Shown piece by piece: positions 46,268 to 56,054 of a stretch of 64,000 nt of DNA. The DNA is from Natribaculum breve (GTDB lineage Archaea; Halobacteriota; Halobacteria; Halobacteriales; Natrialbaceae): positions 1,178,001-1,242,000 of the forward strand of contig NZ_CP095390.1 in assembly GCF_023008585.1 (NCBI RefSeq), read 5' to 3'. The translations under genes and the position numbers were made by a program. The notes beneath the pieces were generated by a model, which saw only the letters and a list, made by a program, of their open reading frames with translations, was not told the origin of the DNA and searched no databases. How positions within the stretch are numbered: position 1 is the stretch's first letter; every line of letters starts with the position of its first letter.

Positions 46268-48276
46268 GCGAACCACCCTCCGTGGAGACCGAGAACTACG
46301 AGTAATGCGATGAATCCGAGCACCAGCAGCGCCGCGTAGTTCGTCACGACGCCGGTCTGGATCCGTTTGATCCAGCCACTTCCGAACAGGCTCACGCTCG
46401 AGACGCCGTTGACGACGCCGTCGATGACTCCCTGGTCGAACCGGTCTGCGGCTCGAGCCAGCGGCAGCGTGAGTCCTTCGGCGAGCCAGACCTGGTACTC
46501 GTCCTGGTAGTAGTTACTACGCAGGAGCGTCCGGACCGATCCCAGCTTCTCCGTGTGGGGAACCGGCTCCGGGACGTTGTAAAGCGAGTACGCGAGTCCG
46601 GCACCGGCGAGCGCCAGTCCGAGCGACAGTCCCGCGCCGACGAGCATCGTCACCGTCTCGGTGCCGATGTAGCCCTCGGCGAACGGCACCGCCTCGTGGT
46701 AGGCGTGGTAGGTCAGCCCCTCGATCGCGCCGTACTCGCCGTCGAGCCAGAACTCGAGGAAGGTGATCTCGGCACCGGTGAGTTTGCCGATCGGCGCGAG
46801 GTTCACGACGCCCGCGACCAGCGCGAGGACGCCGAGGACGATCAGCGGTACCTTGACGCTCCAGCCGATCGGGTGTGGATCTCTGGCGGCGTCGGTTCGC
46901 GGTTCGCCGTGGAAGGTGAGAAACACCATCCGGAAGGTGTAGAAGCCGGTGAAGAACACGCCGATCAGCCCCATCGCGTAGGCCGCGAGGAAGAGCGGCT
47001 GCTCGAGGCCGACGATGAGCGCGTCGAACAGCACCTCGTCTTTGGACCAGAAGCCCGAGAACGGGACGATTCCCGCGAGCGCGAGCGCACCCGAGAGGAA
47101 CGTGTAGTAGGCGACGGGAGCCTTGTCTTTCAGGCCGCCCATCTTCCACATGTCCTGCTCGTGGTGCATCAGGATGATGACGGCACCGGCACCGAGGAAC
47201 AGGAGCGCCTTGAAGAAGGCGTGGTTCATGAGGTGGAAGACGCCGGCGACGTAGCCGCCGACGCCCAGCCCAAGCATCATGTAGCCGTACTGGCTGATCG
47301 TCGAGTACGCGAGCACCTGCTTGATGTCGTCTTTGACGACGCCCATCGTCGCGGCAAACAGCGCCGTGAAGCCGCCGACGAAGGCGATGATCGACAGCGC
47401 CGTCGGCGACTGGGCGTAGAAGCCGAACATCCGGGCGACCAGGTAGACACCGGCTGCGACCATCGTCGCCGCGTGGATGAGCGCGGAGACGGTGGTCGGG
47501 CCCTCCATCGCGTCGGGCAGCCAGGTGTGCAGCGGGAACTGCGCGGACTTGCCGATGACGCCACCGAGGACGAGCAGGCCGGTGATCGTCACCCAGGTCT
47601 CGGCGTCGAAGCCGAACAGCGTTTCGCCGTTGTCGATCGCGGCCTCGGCCGCCGTGGGGAACGACTCGGTTCCGGCGAACGAGAGCGTCCCGAACGTCGC
47701 CGCGATGGCGACGACGCCGACGAGGAAGAAGTAGTCACCGAAGCGGGTGACCAGGAACGCCTTCTTCGCGGCCGAGGGAGCCGATTCCGTGCGGAACCAG
47801 AAGCCGATCAGCAGGTACGAACACAGCCCCACGAGCTCGAAGAACATAAACGCCATCAGCAGGTTGTCCGCGAAGACGAACGCGAGCATGCTGAAGGTGA
47901 ACAGCCCGAGTTCGGCGTAGTATCGCCGCAGGCCGGTCTCGCCTTCGGCGTTCATGTACCCGAGGCTGAAGATGTGGACGAGCAACGCGATCAGCGAGAC
48001 GATCACGAGCATCAGCGCCGACAGCGGATCGAGCAGGATGCCGAAGTGGAACCCGATCTGGTCGCCGATCGCCCACTGGTAGAGCTGTTCGTTGTACGGT
48101 TCACCACCCGCGACGGTCGCTAACACCCACAGCGAGAGCAGTAACGACCCTGCCGTCGCGAAGATGCCTGCGAACGCGCCCTTCTTCGGCATGTAGTCGC
48201 CGAAGACCAGCGCGATGACGAACGCCGCGAGCGGGAACAACGCGATCGCCGGTGCGAATTCGAATGCGGTTGCCAT
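46264..48276 (-). CDS. nuoL: NADH-quinone oxidoreductase subunit L
   Basis: A 670-residue proton-pumping subunit of complex I with the characteristic long C-terminal lateral helix. QFPLHTWLPDAMEGPTTVSA, IKQVLAYSTISQYGYMMLGL and FKALLFLGAGAVIILMHHEQ are diagnostic. It starts 4 bases after nuoK and is coupled to nuoM downstream. Confidence 0.95.
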   Translation of the reverse strand: MATAFEFAPAIALFPLAAFVIALVFGDYMPKKGAFAGIFATAGSLLLSLWVLATVAGGEPYNEQLYQWAIGDQIGFHFGILLDPLSALMLVIVSLIALLVHIFSLGYMNAEGETGLRRYYAELGLFTFSMLAFVFADNLLMAFMFFELVGLCSYLLIGFWFRTESAPSAAKKAFLVTRFGDYFFLVGVVAIAATFGTLSFAGTESFPTAAEAAIDNGETLFGFDAETWVTITGLLVLGGVIGKSAQFPLHTWLPDAMEGPTTVSALIHAATMVAAGVYLVARMFGFYAQSPTALSIIAFVGGFTALFAATMGVVKDDIKQVLAYSTISQYGYMMLGLGVGGYVAGVFHLMNHAFFKALLFLGAGAVIILMHHEQDMWKMGGLKDKAPVAYYTFLSGALALAGIVPFSGFWSKDEVLFDALIVGLEQPLFLAAYAMGLIGVFFTGFYTFRMVFLTFHGEPRTDAARDPHPIGWSVKVPLIVLGVLALVAGVVNLAPIGKLTGAEITFLEFWLDGEYGAIEGLTYHAYHEAVPFAEGYIGTETVTMLVGAGLSLGLALAGAGLAYSLYNVPEPVPHTEKLGSVRTLLRSNYYQDEYQVWLAEGLTLPLARAADRFDQGVIDGVVNGVSSVSLFGSGWIKRIQTGVVTNYAALLVLGFIALLVVLGLHGGWFA

Positions 48277-48280
48277 CTAT

Positions 48281-48586
48281 TTACCACCTCATTGCCGACG
48301 GCACTGTCACGTCGACGTCGCGGAAGTTACGGTACAGCACCAGGATGATCCCGAGCCCCACGGCGACCTCGGCGGCGGCCAGCGCCATCGTAAACAGCGC
48401 GAACACCTGGCCGGTGAGGTTGCCGTGATAGAACGCGAACGCGATCAGGTTGACGTTCGCCGCGTTCAGCATGATCTCGACGGACATCAGGAACATCAGT
48501 GCGTTACGCCGCGTCAGGATGCCGAACAGCCCGATGCAGAAGAGGGCCATCGACAACAGCACGTAGTAATCGACGGGGACGCTCAC
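48281..48586 (-). CDS. nuoK: NADH-quinone oxidoreductase subunit K
   Basis: A 101-residue three-helix subunit of complex I. LSMALFCIGLFGILTRRNAL and FLMSVEIMLNAANVNLIAFA include the conserved membrane glutamate of NuoK. It reads from GTG at 48586, overlapping the stop of the preceding nuoJ2 gene by 4 bases. Confidence 0.94.
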   Translation of the reverse strand: MSVPVDYYVLLSMALFCIGLFGILTRRNALMFLMSVEIMLNAANVNLIAFAFYHGNLTGQVFALFTMALAAAEVAVGLGIILVLYRNFRDVDVTVPSAMRW

Positions 48587-48981
48587 TGCCTCTCACCCCC
48601 GTCTGCCGCGACGCCGCTTGCCTCGGTCGCGCCACTCGAGGACTCGGTGCTCGTCAGCGCCGTGACCGTTTCGCCTTCCTCCTCGCGCTTTGCGAGCACG
48701 AGCGAGGCGTCGAGTGCGGCGTCGAGGACGATCGCGGCCAGCAGGAACGCGGCGAGGAACGGTTCGGTCTCGCCGATCGCTCCCTCGGTCGACTGCAGCG
48801 CCGTCATGTCGAACATCGCGTATCCGATCTCCGATATGATGCTCACGTCGCCTGGATAACCCGCCATCGTCGATTCGAACGGCGTGTTCAGGACGATCGC
48901 CGCCATCACCGCGAACAGTGCCACGGCGAGCACGCCGGGAACCAGCGTCTTGCCGAGTCGCAACCTGGGTCCTGTCGTCAT
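48583..48981 (-). CDS. nuoJ2: NuoJ, C-terminal half (second fragment)
   Basis: A 132-residue protein with two helices (about 10-32 and 75-98) and an acidic tail. In haloarchaea the NuoJ subunit is split into two genes; this one supplies the last helices. It overlaps nuoJ1 by 4 bases (ATGA) and nuoK by 4 bases, so it belongs to the translationally coupled chain. Confidence 0.85.
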   Translation of the reverse strand: MTTGPRLRLGKTLVPGVLAVALFAVMAAIVLNTPFESTMAGYPGDVSIISEIGYAMFDMTALQSTEGAIGETEPFLAAFLLAAIVLDAALDASLVLAKREEEGETVTALTSTESSSGATEASGVAADGGERQ

Positions 48982-49244
48982 GTCTGTGCCACCTCTTCGG
49001 GTTCGTTTCGTTGCGTGAGCATCACGGCGAACGCGATGAGAACGAGGACCCCGCCCACGTAGACGAGGACCTGCATGACGGCGACGAACTCAGCCGCCAG
49101 CATCACGTAGTAGACCGCGACGCTCAAAAGCGCCACACCCAGCAGGAGCGCGGAGTGCCACGGATCCTGCATGAGCACGACGCCGATCGCACTGCCCAGC
49201 GTCACCACCGCGAACAGCGCGAACGCGATCAGCTCGTATGTCAT
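48978..49244 (-). CDS. nuoJ1: NuoJ, N-terminal half (first fragment)
   Basis: An 88-residue protein with three helices. VLVYVGGVLVLIAFAVML is the conserved pi-bulge helix of NuoJ. It follows nuoI after 59 bases and overlaps nuoJ2. Confidence 0.9.
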   Translation of the reverse strand: MTYELIAFALFAVVTLGSAIGVVLMQDPWHSALLLGVALLSVAVYYVMLAAEFVAVMQVLVYVGGVLVLIAFAVMLTQRNEPEEVAQT

Positions 49245-49303
49245 TGGTTTGATCTGGTTGGGTATGCCCTTTGTAGATTTCGAGACGGGACGGGCAGCCC
49301 GAT

Positions 49304-49765
49304 TTACTGGTAATCGACCTCTCCTTCGCCCTCACCGATCCACGCACCCCTGTCGGGTTCGCGCGACTCGAGCGGGTCGATGTCCTTGTACCACGGTACT
49401 GCCTTCAACTGCTCTTTGTTGTACACGAAGTCGTGTTTCGTGTCAGCCGTGAACTCGAAGTTCTGGGTGAGCAGGATGGCGTCGACGGGGCAGACTTCCT
49501 CACAGAGCCGACAGTAGATGCACTGTCCGATGTGGAGGTTGTACTGTTCGCCCTGTCGCTGGTCGTCGGTGACGATCTGGATCGTGTCGTTCGGGCACAC
49601 GTTCTCACACTGGCGACACCAGATACACCGCTCCTGGCTGAACTTGTGGACGCCGCGGAACCGCGGCGAGACGTCCGGCGTCGTCTCCGGGTACTCGACG
49701 GTGAACGTGTTGCCGTCCAGCGCGTGTTTCATCGTCGTTGCCATCGATTTGAGTATTCCGATCAT
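49304..49765 (-). CDS. nuoI: NADH-quinone oxidoreductase subunit I (8Fe ferredoxin type)
   Basis: A 153-residue peripheral-arm subunit with two 4Fe-4S motifs: CIWCRQCENVCP and CIYCRLCEEVCP. It relays electrons towards NuoB. The start at 49765 ([16 protein letters not shown]) overlaps the stop of nuoH by 4 bases. Confidence 0.95.
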   Translation of the reverse strand: MIGILKSMATTMKHALDGNTFTVEYPETTPDVSPRFRGVHKFSQERCIWCRQCENVCPNDTIQIVTDDQRQGEQYNLHIGQCIYCRLCEEVCPVDAILLTQNFEFTADTKHDFVYNKEQLKAVPWYKDIDPLESREPDRGAWIGEGEGEVDYQ

Positions 49766-50838
49766 GCTATCAGCCCCACGATGATTGCGGTGAGCACGAA
49801 GTTCGCAAAGGCGAGGACGAGCATCCCCTTCCAGCCGATCTCGATGAGTTGGTCGATCCGCACCCGCGGCACCGCAGAGCGGAACCACTGGGTGAGCAAG
49901 AACACCGCCCAGATCTTGATGATGAACCAGACGATGCCCGGCAACACCGGTCCGGCGGGTCCACCGAGGAAGATCGTCGCGATGAGCGCCCCACCGAGGA
50001 AGATGTGCAGGAACTCACCGAGGTAGATCAGGACGAAGTAGACGCTCGAGTACTCCGTCTGATACCCGGCGACGATCTCGGTCGGTGCTTCGGGGATGTC
50101 GAACGGGTTCCGGCCGACCTCGGCGAGGTTGGCCATGATGAACAGCACGAACGCGAACGGGTTTATGAGCGCGTACCACGACGGGATGGCGACGCCGGCG
50201 ACGGTAAGCAGCGGTTCGGCCTGCGCCTCGACGATGGTACTCATCTGGAGCGATCCCGCGAAGATGACCACGGACATCCCGGTCACGACGAGCGGGATCT
50301 CGTAGGCGACGTTCTGTGCGACCGCCCGGAGGCCGCCGAGCAGCGAGTACTTGTTCGCCGAGGCGTAGCCGGCCATCACCAGGCCGATGCTCGCGATGCC
50401 GGAAACGGCGAAGACGTACGCCAGGCCGACTTCCGGATCGGCGAGTTGCACGCCCGAACCCATCGGGATGACGGCGAAACCGAGCATCGCCGAGCCCGCG
50501 ACGACGATCGGCGCGAGGTCGTAGGCCGGCCGGTCTGCGTTCTCGGGGATGATGTTCTCCTTCGAGAGCAGGCGCACGGCGTCTGCCACGATGATCAGCA
50601 GACCGAACGGACCGATGCGGTTGACGGCGATTCGGTCGGTGAACGCGGCAGTGATCTTCCGTTTCGCCCACGGCCCGGCGACCCCGGTCATCGCCAGCAT
50701 CAGGTTGCCGACGATGAACGCGGCGATGAACGCCGCGACCAGGTCGCCGGCAGTGCCGTACTCGCTCAACCCGGTGAGGTCGGCGATCCGTTCGGGAAAC
50801 AGGTACGTGTCGCCGTTTTGCAGCGGTGCCAGCATCAC
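49762..50838 (-). CDS. nuoH: NADH-quinone oxidoreductase subunit H
   Basis: A 358-residue membrane subunit at the quinone-tunnel entrance with eight helices. [20 protein letters not shown] and [20 protein letters not shown] are the invariant loops, including the acidic residues near the quinone. It opens with GTG-ATG overlapping the end of nuoCD by 4 bases. Confidence 0.95.
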   Translation of the reverse strand: MMLAPLQNGDTYLFPERIADLTGLSEYGTAGDLVAAFIAAFIVGNLMLAMTGVAGPWAKRKITAAFTDRIAVNRIGPFGLLIIVADAVRLLSKENIIPENADRPAYDLAPIVVAGSAMLGFAVIPMGSGVQLADPEVGLAYVFAVSGIASIGLVMAGYASANKYSLLGGLRAVAQNVAYEIPLVVTGMSVVIFAGSLQMSTIVEAQAEPLLTVAGVAIPSWYALINPFAFVLFIMANLAEVGRNPFDIPEAPTEIVAGYQTEYSSVYFVLIYLGEFLHIFLGGALIATIFLGGPAGPVLPGIVWFIIKIWAVFLLTQWFRSAVPRVRIDQLIEIGWKGMLVLAFANFVLTAIIVGLIA

Positions 50839-52490
50839 CGATCCACCTCCCCGAGAACGATGTCGAGGCTGCCAAGCGACGCGACCAGGTCAGGGATGTA
50901 CTCGCCTTTCGTCATCTCCTCGAGCGCCGAGAGGTTGTGGAAGCTCGGACTGCGGATCTTGAACCGACCCGGTTTGTCCGTTCCGTCAGACCGGATGTAG
51001 ATGCCGAGTTCGCCCTTCGCGGCCTCGACGGCGCGGTAGGTCTCGGTGTCCGCGTCCGGCTTGAGCGTCCGTGGGACGTTGCTCTGGATATTGCGTTCGT
51101 CCTCGGGCCACTCCTCGAGTAAGTCGATACACTGCTCGATGATCTTCGCGGACTCCTCGACTTCCTGCATCCGGACGAGAACGCGGCTGTAGTTGTCACA
51201 GCCGTCCTCGGTGACGACGTTCCACTCGAGGTTCGGGTAGTAGCCGTAGGGGTCGTCCCGCCGGAGGTCGTAGTCGATCCCCGAACCGCGAGCGACGGGG
51301 CCGGTACAGCCGTACTGTTTCGCGACCTCGGGCTCTAAGATCCCGGTGTCGACACACCGAATCTGGAAGATCTCGTTCGACGTGACGAGGTCGTTGTACT
51401 CCGCGACCTTCGCCGGGAGGTCGTCGAGGAAGTCCCGGACCTTCGCGAAGAACTCCTCGCGGGGTTCGGGCAGGTCCCACGCGACCCCGCCCAGTCGGAA
51501 GTAGTTGAACATCAGCCGCTGGCCGGTGAGGTCCTCTAAGATGTCCTGGACGATCTCCCGGTCGCGGAACGTGTACTGGAAGATCGCCGTGAAGTCGCCG
51601 TAGACGTCGAGTGCGAACGTCCCGAGCGCCAGCATGTGCGAGGCGATCCGGGACAGTTCCGCGCTCATCGTCCGGATGACCTGTGCGTACTCGGGCACCT
51701 CGAGGTCGGCCAGATCCTCGGCGGTGCGAGCGTAGGCCCACTCGTTTAGGATGCCGGCCGAGACGTAGTCCCACCGGTCCGGGTAGGGCATGATCTGGTG
51801 ACGGTAGGTGCCCTGCTGGCACATCTGCTCCTCGCTGCGGTGCAGGTAGCCGATGTCGGGGTCGACGTCGGCGACGGTCTCGCCGTCCAGCACCGTCTTG
51901 ACGTGGAGCACGCCGTGAGTCGCCGGGTGGTGTGGACCGATGTTGAGGAACATCGTGTCCGACTCCTCGTCCCGGTGGTCCGGCTGAATCGGATTCGCGT
52001 GTTCGGTGAGCGTGACGATCTGGGGTTTCTCCTGGTCGTAGTCGAGGCTGAGGGGGTGGCCCTGCCACGTCTCCGGCAACAGGATCCGACGCGGGTCGGG
52101 GTGGCCCTCGTAGTCGATCCCGACGAGGTCGAACGCCTCGCGTTCGGCCCAGTCGGCCGACCGGAAGACCGGCTCTGCCGTCTGGCTGACGGGATCGTCG
52201 ACCGACGTGGGGACGACGACGCTCACTTCCTGGGTCGGATCGGCGTACTTCTTTAAGTGGTAGATCGACTCGTACCGATCCTCGTACTGCTGGGCCGTCA
52301 CACACGAGAGGTGATCGAAGCCCGCCTCCTCGCGCAGGTCCAGGAGGACGTCCTGGACGTCGTCGGGACGGACGACGAAGCCAGGCGCGTTCTTGTGGTC
52401 GTCACGCGCGAGCGCGCGATCGCCGATCAGTGCCTCGAGCTCCTCTTCGGTTACCGTCTCCGTTACCGCTCGCTCGAGTTCCGTACTCAT
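50835..52490 (-). CDS. nuoCD: NADH-quinone oxidoreductase subunit CD fusion
   Basis: A 551-residue fusion. Residues about 15-165 are NuoC ([40 protein letters not shown]), and the remainder is the 49-kDa NuoD ([33 protein letters not shown]). The His and Tyr of the quinone site lie in PHHPATHG and in [14 protein letters not shown] context. It overlaps nuoB by 4 bases. Confidence 0.95.
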   Translation of the reverse strand: MSTELERAVTETVTEEELEALIGDRALARDDHKNAPGFVVRPDDVQDVLLDLREEAGFDHLSCVTAQQYEDRYESIYHLKKYADPTQEVSVVVPTSVDDPVSQTAEPVFRSADWAEREAFDLVGIDYEGHPDPRRILLPETWQGHPLSLDYDQEKPQIVTLTEHANPIQPDHRDEESDTMFLNIGPHHPATHGVLHVKTVLDGETVADVDPDIGYLHRSEEQMCQQGTYRHQIMPYPDRWDYVSAGILNEWAYARTAEDLADLEVPEYAQVIRTMSAELSRIASHMLALGTFALDVYGDFTAIFQYTFRDREIVQDILEDLTGQRLMFNYFRLGGVAWDLPEPREEFFAKVRDFLDDLPAKVAEYNDLVTSNEIFQIRCVDTGILEPEVAKQYGCTGPVARGSGIDYDLRRDDPYGYYPNLEWNVVTEDGCDNYSRVLVRMQEVEESAKIIEQCIDLLEEWPEDERNIQSNVPRTLKPDADTETYRAVEAAKGELGIYIRSDGTDKPGRFKIRSPSFHNLSALEEMTKGEYIPDLVASLGSLDIVLGEVDR

Positions 52491-53191
52491 GGCGAATCAG
52501 CCCAGTTGTAGCGCATGACGAGGTCGTCTTCGTCGATCTGATCGGCCAGTTTCTGTACCAGTTCGTCTCGCGGCAGGTCGCCGAACTCCTCGAGTTCGTA
52601 CGGCTTGACGACGACGGGTGACGATTCGCCGTTTGCGATCCGTTCCTGGAGTTTGGCGACGCCGTAGATGAGCGCCTCCGGTCGCGGCGGGCACCCGGGG
52701 ACGTGAATGTCGACCGGGATGATCTCTTCGGCACCCTTGACGACGTTGTACCCCTGCTGGAACGGGCCGCCGGAGATCGTACACGATCCCATGCCGACGA
52801 CGAACTTCGGTTCGGGCATCTGGTCGTAGACGCGCTTCATGCGCGGCCCGAACTTCGAGACGATCGTCCCGGGGACGATCATGACGTCTGCCTGTCGCGG
52901 TGACGCACGCGGAACGCCGGCCCCGAAGCGGTCGAGGTCGTGTTTGATCGCGTACGAGTGAATCATTTCGATACTGCAGCAGGCGATCCCGAACTGCAGC
53001 ATGAACATCGACGACCCGCGGACCCAGTTCATGAAGTTGTCGAACTTGGTGAGAATAAAGGGCGACGCACCGAACGCCTCTCGAAGCTTCGAGTTGAAGC
53101 GGTCGTCGACGCCCTCTCCCATGCGGGATTCCCGCGTGTCGGTCGATGGGGCAGTACTGTCGTAGATCTGTTGGCGTGGTTCGTTACTCAT
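52487..53191 (-). CDS. nuoB: NADH-quinone oxidoreductase subunit B
   Basis: A 234-residue subunit carrying the last 4Fe-4S cluster (N2). Cluster Cys residues are in [20 protein letters not shown] and [10 protein letters not shown]. The start at 53191 ([12 protein letters not shown]) overlaps the nuoA stop; a longer in-frame reading to 53368 overlaps nuoA entirely and is rejected. Confidence 0.95.
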   Translation of the reverse strand: MSNEPRQQIYDSTAPSTDTRESRMGEGVDDRFNSKLREAFGASPFILTKFDNFMNWVRGSSMFMLQFGIACCSIEMIHSYAIKHDLDRFGAGVPRASPRQADVMIVPGTIVSKFGPRMKRVYDQMPEPKFVVGMGSCTISGGPFQQGYNVVKGAEEIIPVDIHVPGCPPRPEALIYGVAKLQERIANGESSPVVVKPYELEEFGDLPRDELVQKLADQIDEDDLVMRYNWADSP

Positions 53192-53601
53192 GGTCGATTG
53201 GCCTCCAGTTCGACCTGACGGGGGCTCTTTGCCCACTGCACTGCGCCGTTGCGCCACGCCCACGCGAGTCCGACGACGAGGATGGCGACGAAGAGCAACA
53301 TCGGACCGAGCGCCTGCATCAACGTCACCTCTCCCGACTCGAGCGCGTCCCGGTATACGACCGCCCACGGAAACAGCAGGACGGTCTCGATGTCGAAGAC
53401 GACGAAAAGAAGCGCAACCATGTAGTACTGGATGTTGAACCGGATGCGCGTCCCGCCTGTCGGCACCTCGCCACTCTCGTAGGTGGCACGTTTACTCGTT
53501 TCGGGTACACTCGGACGCAGGAGATACGACACCGACATCATGCCGAGCGGAATCAGTATCCCCACGAGCGCCAGCGCCCCGATGGCTATCCATTCATTCA
53601 T
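53188..53601 (-). CDS. nuoA: NADH-quinone oxidoreductase subunit A
   Basis: A 137-residue three-helix subunit of complex I. SYLLRPSVPETSKRATYESG is the conserved cytoplasmic loop and VFDIETVLLFPWAVVYRDAL the next helix. It is the first gene of the 11-gene operon. The ATG at 53601 (MNEWIAIGALAL) is preferred over 53631 because the TATA box overlaps the upstream choice. Confidence 0.94.
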   Translation of the reverse strand: MNEWIAIGALALVGILIPLGMMSVSYLLRPSVPETSKRATYESGEVPTGGTRIRFNIQYYMVALLFVVFDIETVLLFPWAVVYRDALESGEVTLMQALGPMLLFVAILVVGLAWAWRNGAVQWAKSPRQVELEANRP

Positions 53602-53631
53602 CTCCGTAACGTTCGGCCGTTGGAAACGCAC

Positions 53632-53640
53632 CCATATAAG
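53632..53640 (-). promoter_or_regulatory. TATA box of the nuo operon
   Basis: CTTATATGG on the minus strand lies about 33 bases before the nuoA ATG, fitting a very short leader. The remaining 240 bp up to purE show no further gene or repeat. Confidence 0.6.
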
Positions 53641-53882
53641 GGTTGATTCTTTGCTTTTCGCCCGATTTCGCGACCGTCGACTGTTCTGGACGCAGATCCA
53701 CTCTCGAATAGTCGGTGAAGATGAAGAGAAAATCGCGGGAGAACCGTCAGCTACCGCCAGAAGAGTGCGTCAGGAATCGACAACATTCGTGGTATCGAGA
53801 CGCCGAACGTCCTGCCGAGAGCGCGGTCGCACTCGCGTTCGACGTCGCGCGAATCGACAATGGCGAATTACTGTAACTCGAG

Positions 53883-54530
53883 CTACTCGTCCAGCGATCG
53901 CTCGGACGTAAACTCGAGTGTCCCCCGGTCGTGGAGTTCGCGGGAGACGTCGCCGACCTCGCCTTGCAGCCGTTCGTGGTACGCGACGAGTCGCTCGCGG
54001 ACGGGGTCGTGCTGGCGCGCGAGGATCTGTGCTGCCGACAGCGCGGCGTTGAACGACTTGCCCGCGTCGACGGCGACGATCGGCGCGCCAGTCGGCATGC
54101 CGATCACCGAGTCGACGGACTTCTCCTGGACCGGCACCCCGATGACGGGAAGCGGATAGGCGATCGAAGCGGTCATGTTCGGCAGATCCGCGGACTTCCC
54201 GCCCGCGCCCGCGATGATGACCTCGATGCCGCGTGCCTCCGCCGTCTCGGCGTAGGCGTACATCAGTTCGGGCGTGCGGTGTGCCGAGGTGACGTACGTC
54301 TCGAACGTAAACCGGGACTCGGGCGGTTCCTCGAAGTCGGTCTGTTCCTCGAATCCGAGTTCGTCGACGAACGCGTCGTAAGCCCCCCGGCGGCGACCGC
54401 CGGTCATCATGGTCTCGAGGTCGGAGTCGCTGCCCATCACGATTCCGACGTCGGGCGTCTCCGCTGCCGGGCGGTCCTGCTCGGCTTCGTCGTGGAGTCG
54501 GTCGATCACGTCGCTAACGCTGTCGCTCAT
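53883..54530 (-). CDS. purE: N5-carboxyaminoimidazole ribonucleotide mutase
   Basis: A 215-residue class I PurE that moves the carboxyl group of N5-CAIR to give CAIR in purine synthesis. VGIVMGSDSDLETM, TSAHRTPELMYAYAETAE and IIAGAGGKSADLPNMTASIA are the active-site loops (Ser, Asp, His). It has a 30-residue N-terminal extension and about 25 residues inserted after the first motif (GGRRRGAYDAFVDELGFEEQ) compared with bacterial PurE. It is 75 bases downstream of purK. Confidence 0.92.
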   Translation of the reverse strand: MSDSVSDVIDRLHDEAEQDRPAAETPDVGIVMGSDSDLETMMTGGRRRGAYDAFVDELGFEEQTDFEEPPESRFTFETYVTSAHRTPELMYAYAETAEARGIEVIIAGAGGKSADLPNMTASIAYPLPVIGVPVQEKSVDSVIGMPTGAPIVAVDAGKSFNAALSAAQILARQHDPVRERLVAYHERLQGEVGDVSRELHDRGTLEFTSERSLDE

Positions 54531-54605
54531 AGGCGGTGATGGTCGTTCGAGTGACTTCAAACGGTGGTAAACGAGACGGCAGCAGAATCGAGTACAGTCG
54601 GGCGA

Positions 54606-55820
54606 TTACGACCGGAACGTCACGGCGGCCTCGAGGTCGCGCGCCGTCTCGAGCAGGTCGTCGACCGACGTCCCCTCGTCGTGTGCCGACAGCGTCACGT
54701 GGCCCATCTTGCGCAGCGGTCGGGCCTGCCGTTTGCCGTACCAGTGGAGGGACGCGCCGGGCGTCTCGAGGATCTCGTCGATATCCTCGAGCTGGGCGGG
54801 ACGCTGTTCCTCGACGTCGCCGAGAAGATTCGTCATCACGGTCGGCGAACGCAGTGCCGTCGAGCCGAGCGGCCAGCCCAGGACGGCCCTGACGTGCTGT
54901 TCGAACTGCGAGGTCTGGGTTCCCTCGATCGTCCAGTGGCCGGAGTTGTGTGGCCGCGGTGCGATCTCGTTGAGCAGGATCTCGCCCCCGCTCTCTCGCG
55001 GGCTCTGTCCGCTCGAGGTTTCCGAGGTGCCACGCGTCTCGCTCGTCTCGAACAGTTCGATCCCGTAGACGCCACGGCCGTCCATCACCTCGAGGACGTC
55101 CCGTGCGACGTCGTACGCACGCTCGGTGACGGCCTCGCTCGAGCGTGCGGGGACGATCGTCTCACGGAGGATCTCGTCTTCGTGGACGTTCTCGCCCAGC
55201 GGGAAGGTCGCGACCTCGTCCTCGCCCTTGACGGCGATGACCGACACCTCGCGTTCGAAGTCGACGAACGACTCGACCATCGCGGGCCCGGCGACCGACT
55301 CGAGGGCGTCCTCGGCGTCGGCTTTGGATTCGACGGGGACGTTGCCGCGGCCGTCGTAGCCGCCGGTGCGGGCTTTGAGCATCACCGGCGCGCCGTAGTC
55401 GTCGATCGCCTCGCGGACGTCGTCGGCGTCCTCGACCTCGCGGAACGGCGGCACCGGAACGCCGGCCTCGGCGAGTTCGCGTTTCTGGACGAGTTTGTCG
55501 TGGATCGTCTCGAGCGTCGACGGCTTCGGGTGGACCGGCGTCCCGGTCTCCTCGCCGATACGGCCCATGACGTCCTGGTCGGCGAGTTCGATCTCGAACG
55601 TGAGGACGTCCGCGCGTTCGGCGAGCTCTCGGATCCCGTCCTCGTCGTCGAAGTCGGCGACGATCTGATCGTGGGCGAGCGGTGCCGCCGGACAGTCGGG
55701 CGTCGGGTCGAGGACGACCACCTCGACGCCGAGTGGCCCGGCCGCCTCGGCGAGCATCCGCCCGAGCTGTCCACCACCGACTACGCCGAGGGTCGGTCCC
55801 GGCGTCTCGAGCGTCGTCAT
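54606..55820 (-). CDS. purK: N5-carboxyaminoimidazole ribonucleotide synthase
   Basis: A 404-residue ATP-grasp enzyme that carboxylates aminoimidazole ribonucleotide with bicarbonate. The start LGVVGGGQLGRMLAEAA is the PurK signature; ATP-grasp residues follow in PVMLKARTGGYDGRGNV, VESFVDFEREVSVIAVKG and LLNEIAPRPHNSGHWTIEGT. It is followed by purE, its pathway partner. Confidence 0.94.
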   Translation of the reverse strand: MTTLETPGPTLGVVGGGQLGRMLAEAAGPLGVEVVVLDPTPDCPAAPLAHDQIVADFDDEDGIRELAERADVLTFEIELADQDVMGRIGEETGTPVHPKPSTLETIHDKLVQKRELAEAGVPVPPFREVEDADDVREAIDDYGAPVMLKARTGGYDGRGNVPVESKADAEDALESVAGPAMVESFVDFEREVSVIAVKGEDEVATFPLGENVHEDEILRETIVPARSSEAVTERAYDVARDVLEVMDGRGVYGIELFETSETRGTSETSSGQSPRESGGEILLNEIAPRPHNSGHWTIEGTQTSQFEQHVRAVLGWPLGSTALRSPTVMTNLLGDVEEQRPAQLEDIDEILETPGASLHWYGKRQARPLRKMGHVTLSAHDEGTSVDDLLETARDLEAAVTFRS

Positions 55821-56054
55821 CGGGCGACCGTTTACGTCGCCAGCGCTTAAGGATTCTCAAACGGCACGCTCGAGGCGCGATCGCTCTCTCCCGAAACGCG
55901 ATCTCCGAGGCGTCCGATCGAACGGAACTGGCGGCTCTGCGAGGTGACGACTTCGGGCGAACCCGCCACGATCCTATAAAAACCTTCGTGGCGAACACCT
56001 GCGTCGGAAACTGATCGATAGTACATATGTCGATAGGAACACACGGGTACGAGT

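Noticed and set aside
44729..46339. 536-residue plus-strand reading frame opposite nuoM
   Set aside because: It is the antisense of nuoM and is rich in Arg, Glu, Asp and His with no fold-like pattern; high GC leaves long open antisense frames.
53641..53882. Gene between nuoA and purE
   Set aside because: Short frames only, no start with promoter, no recognisable residues; treated as intergenic.
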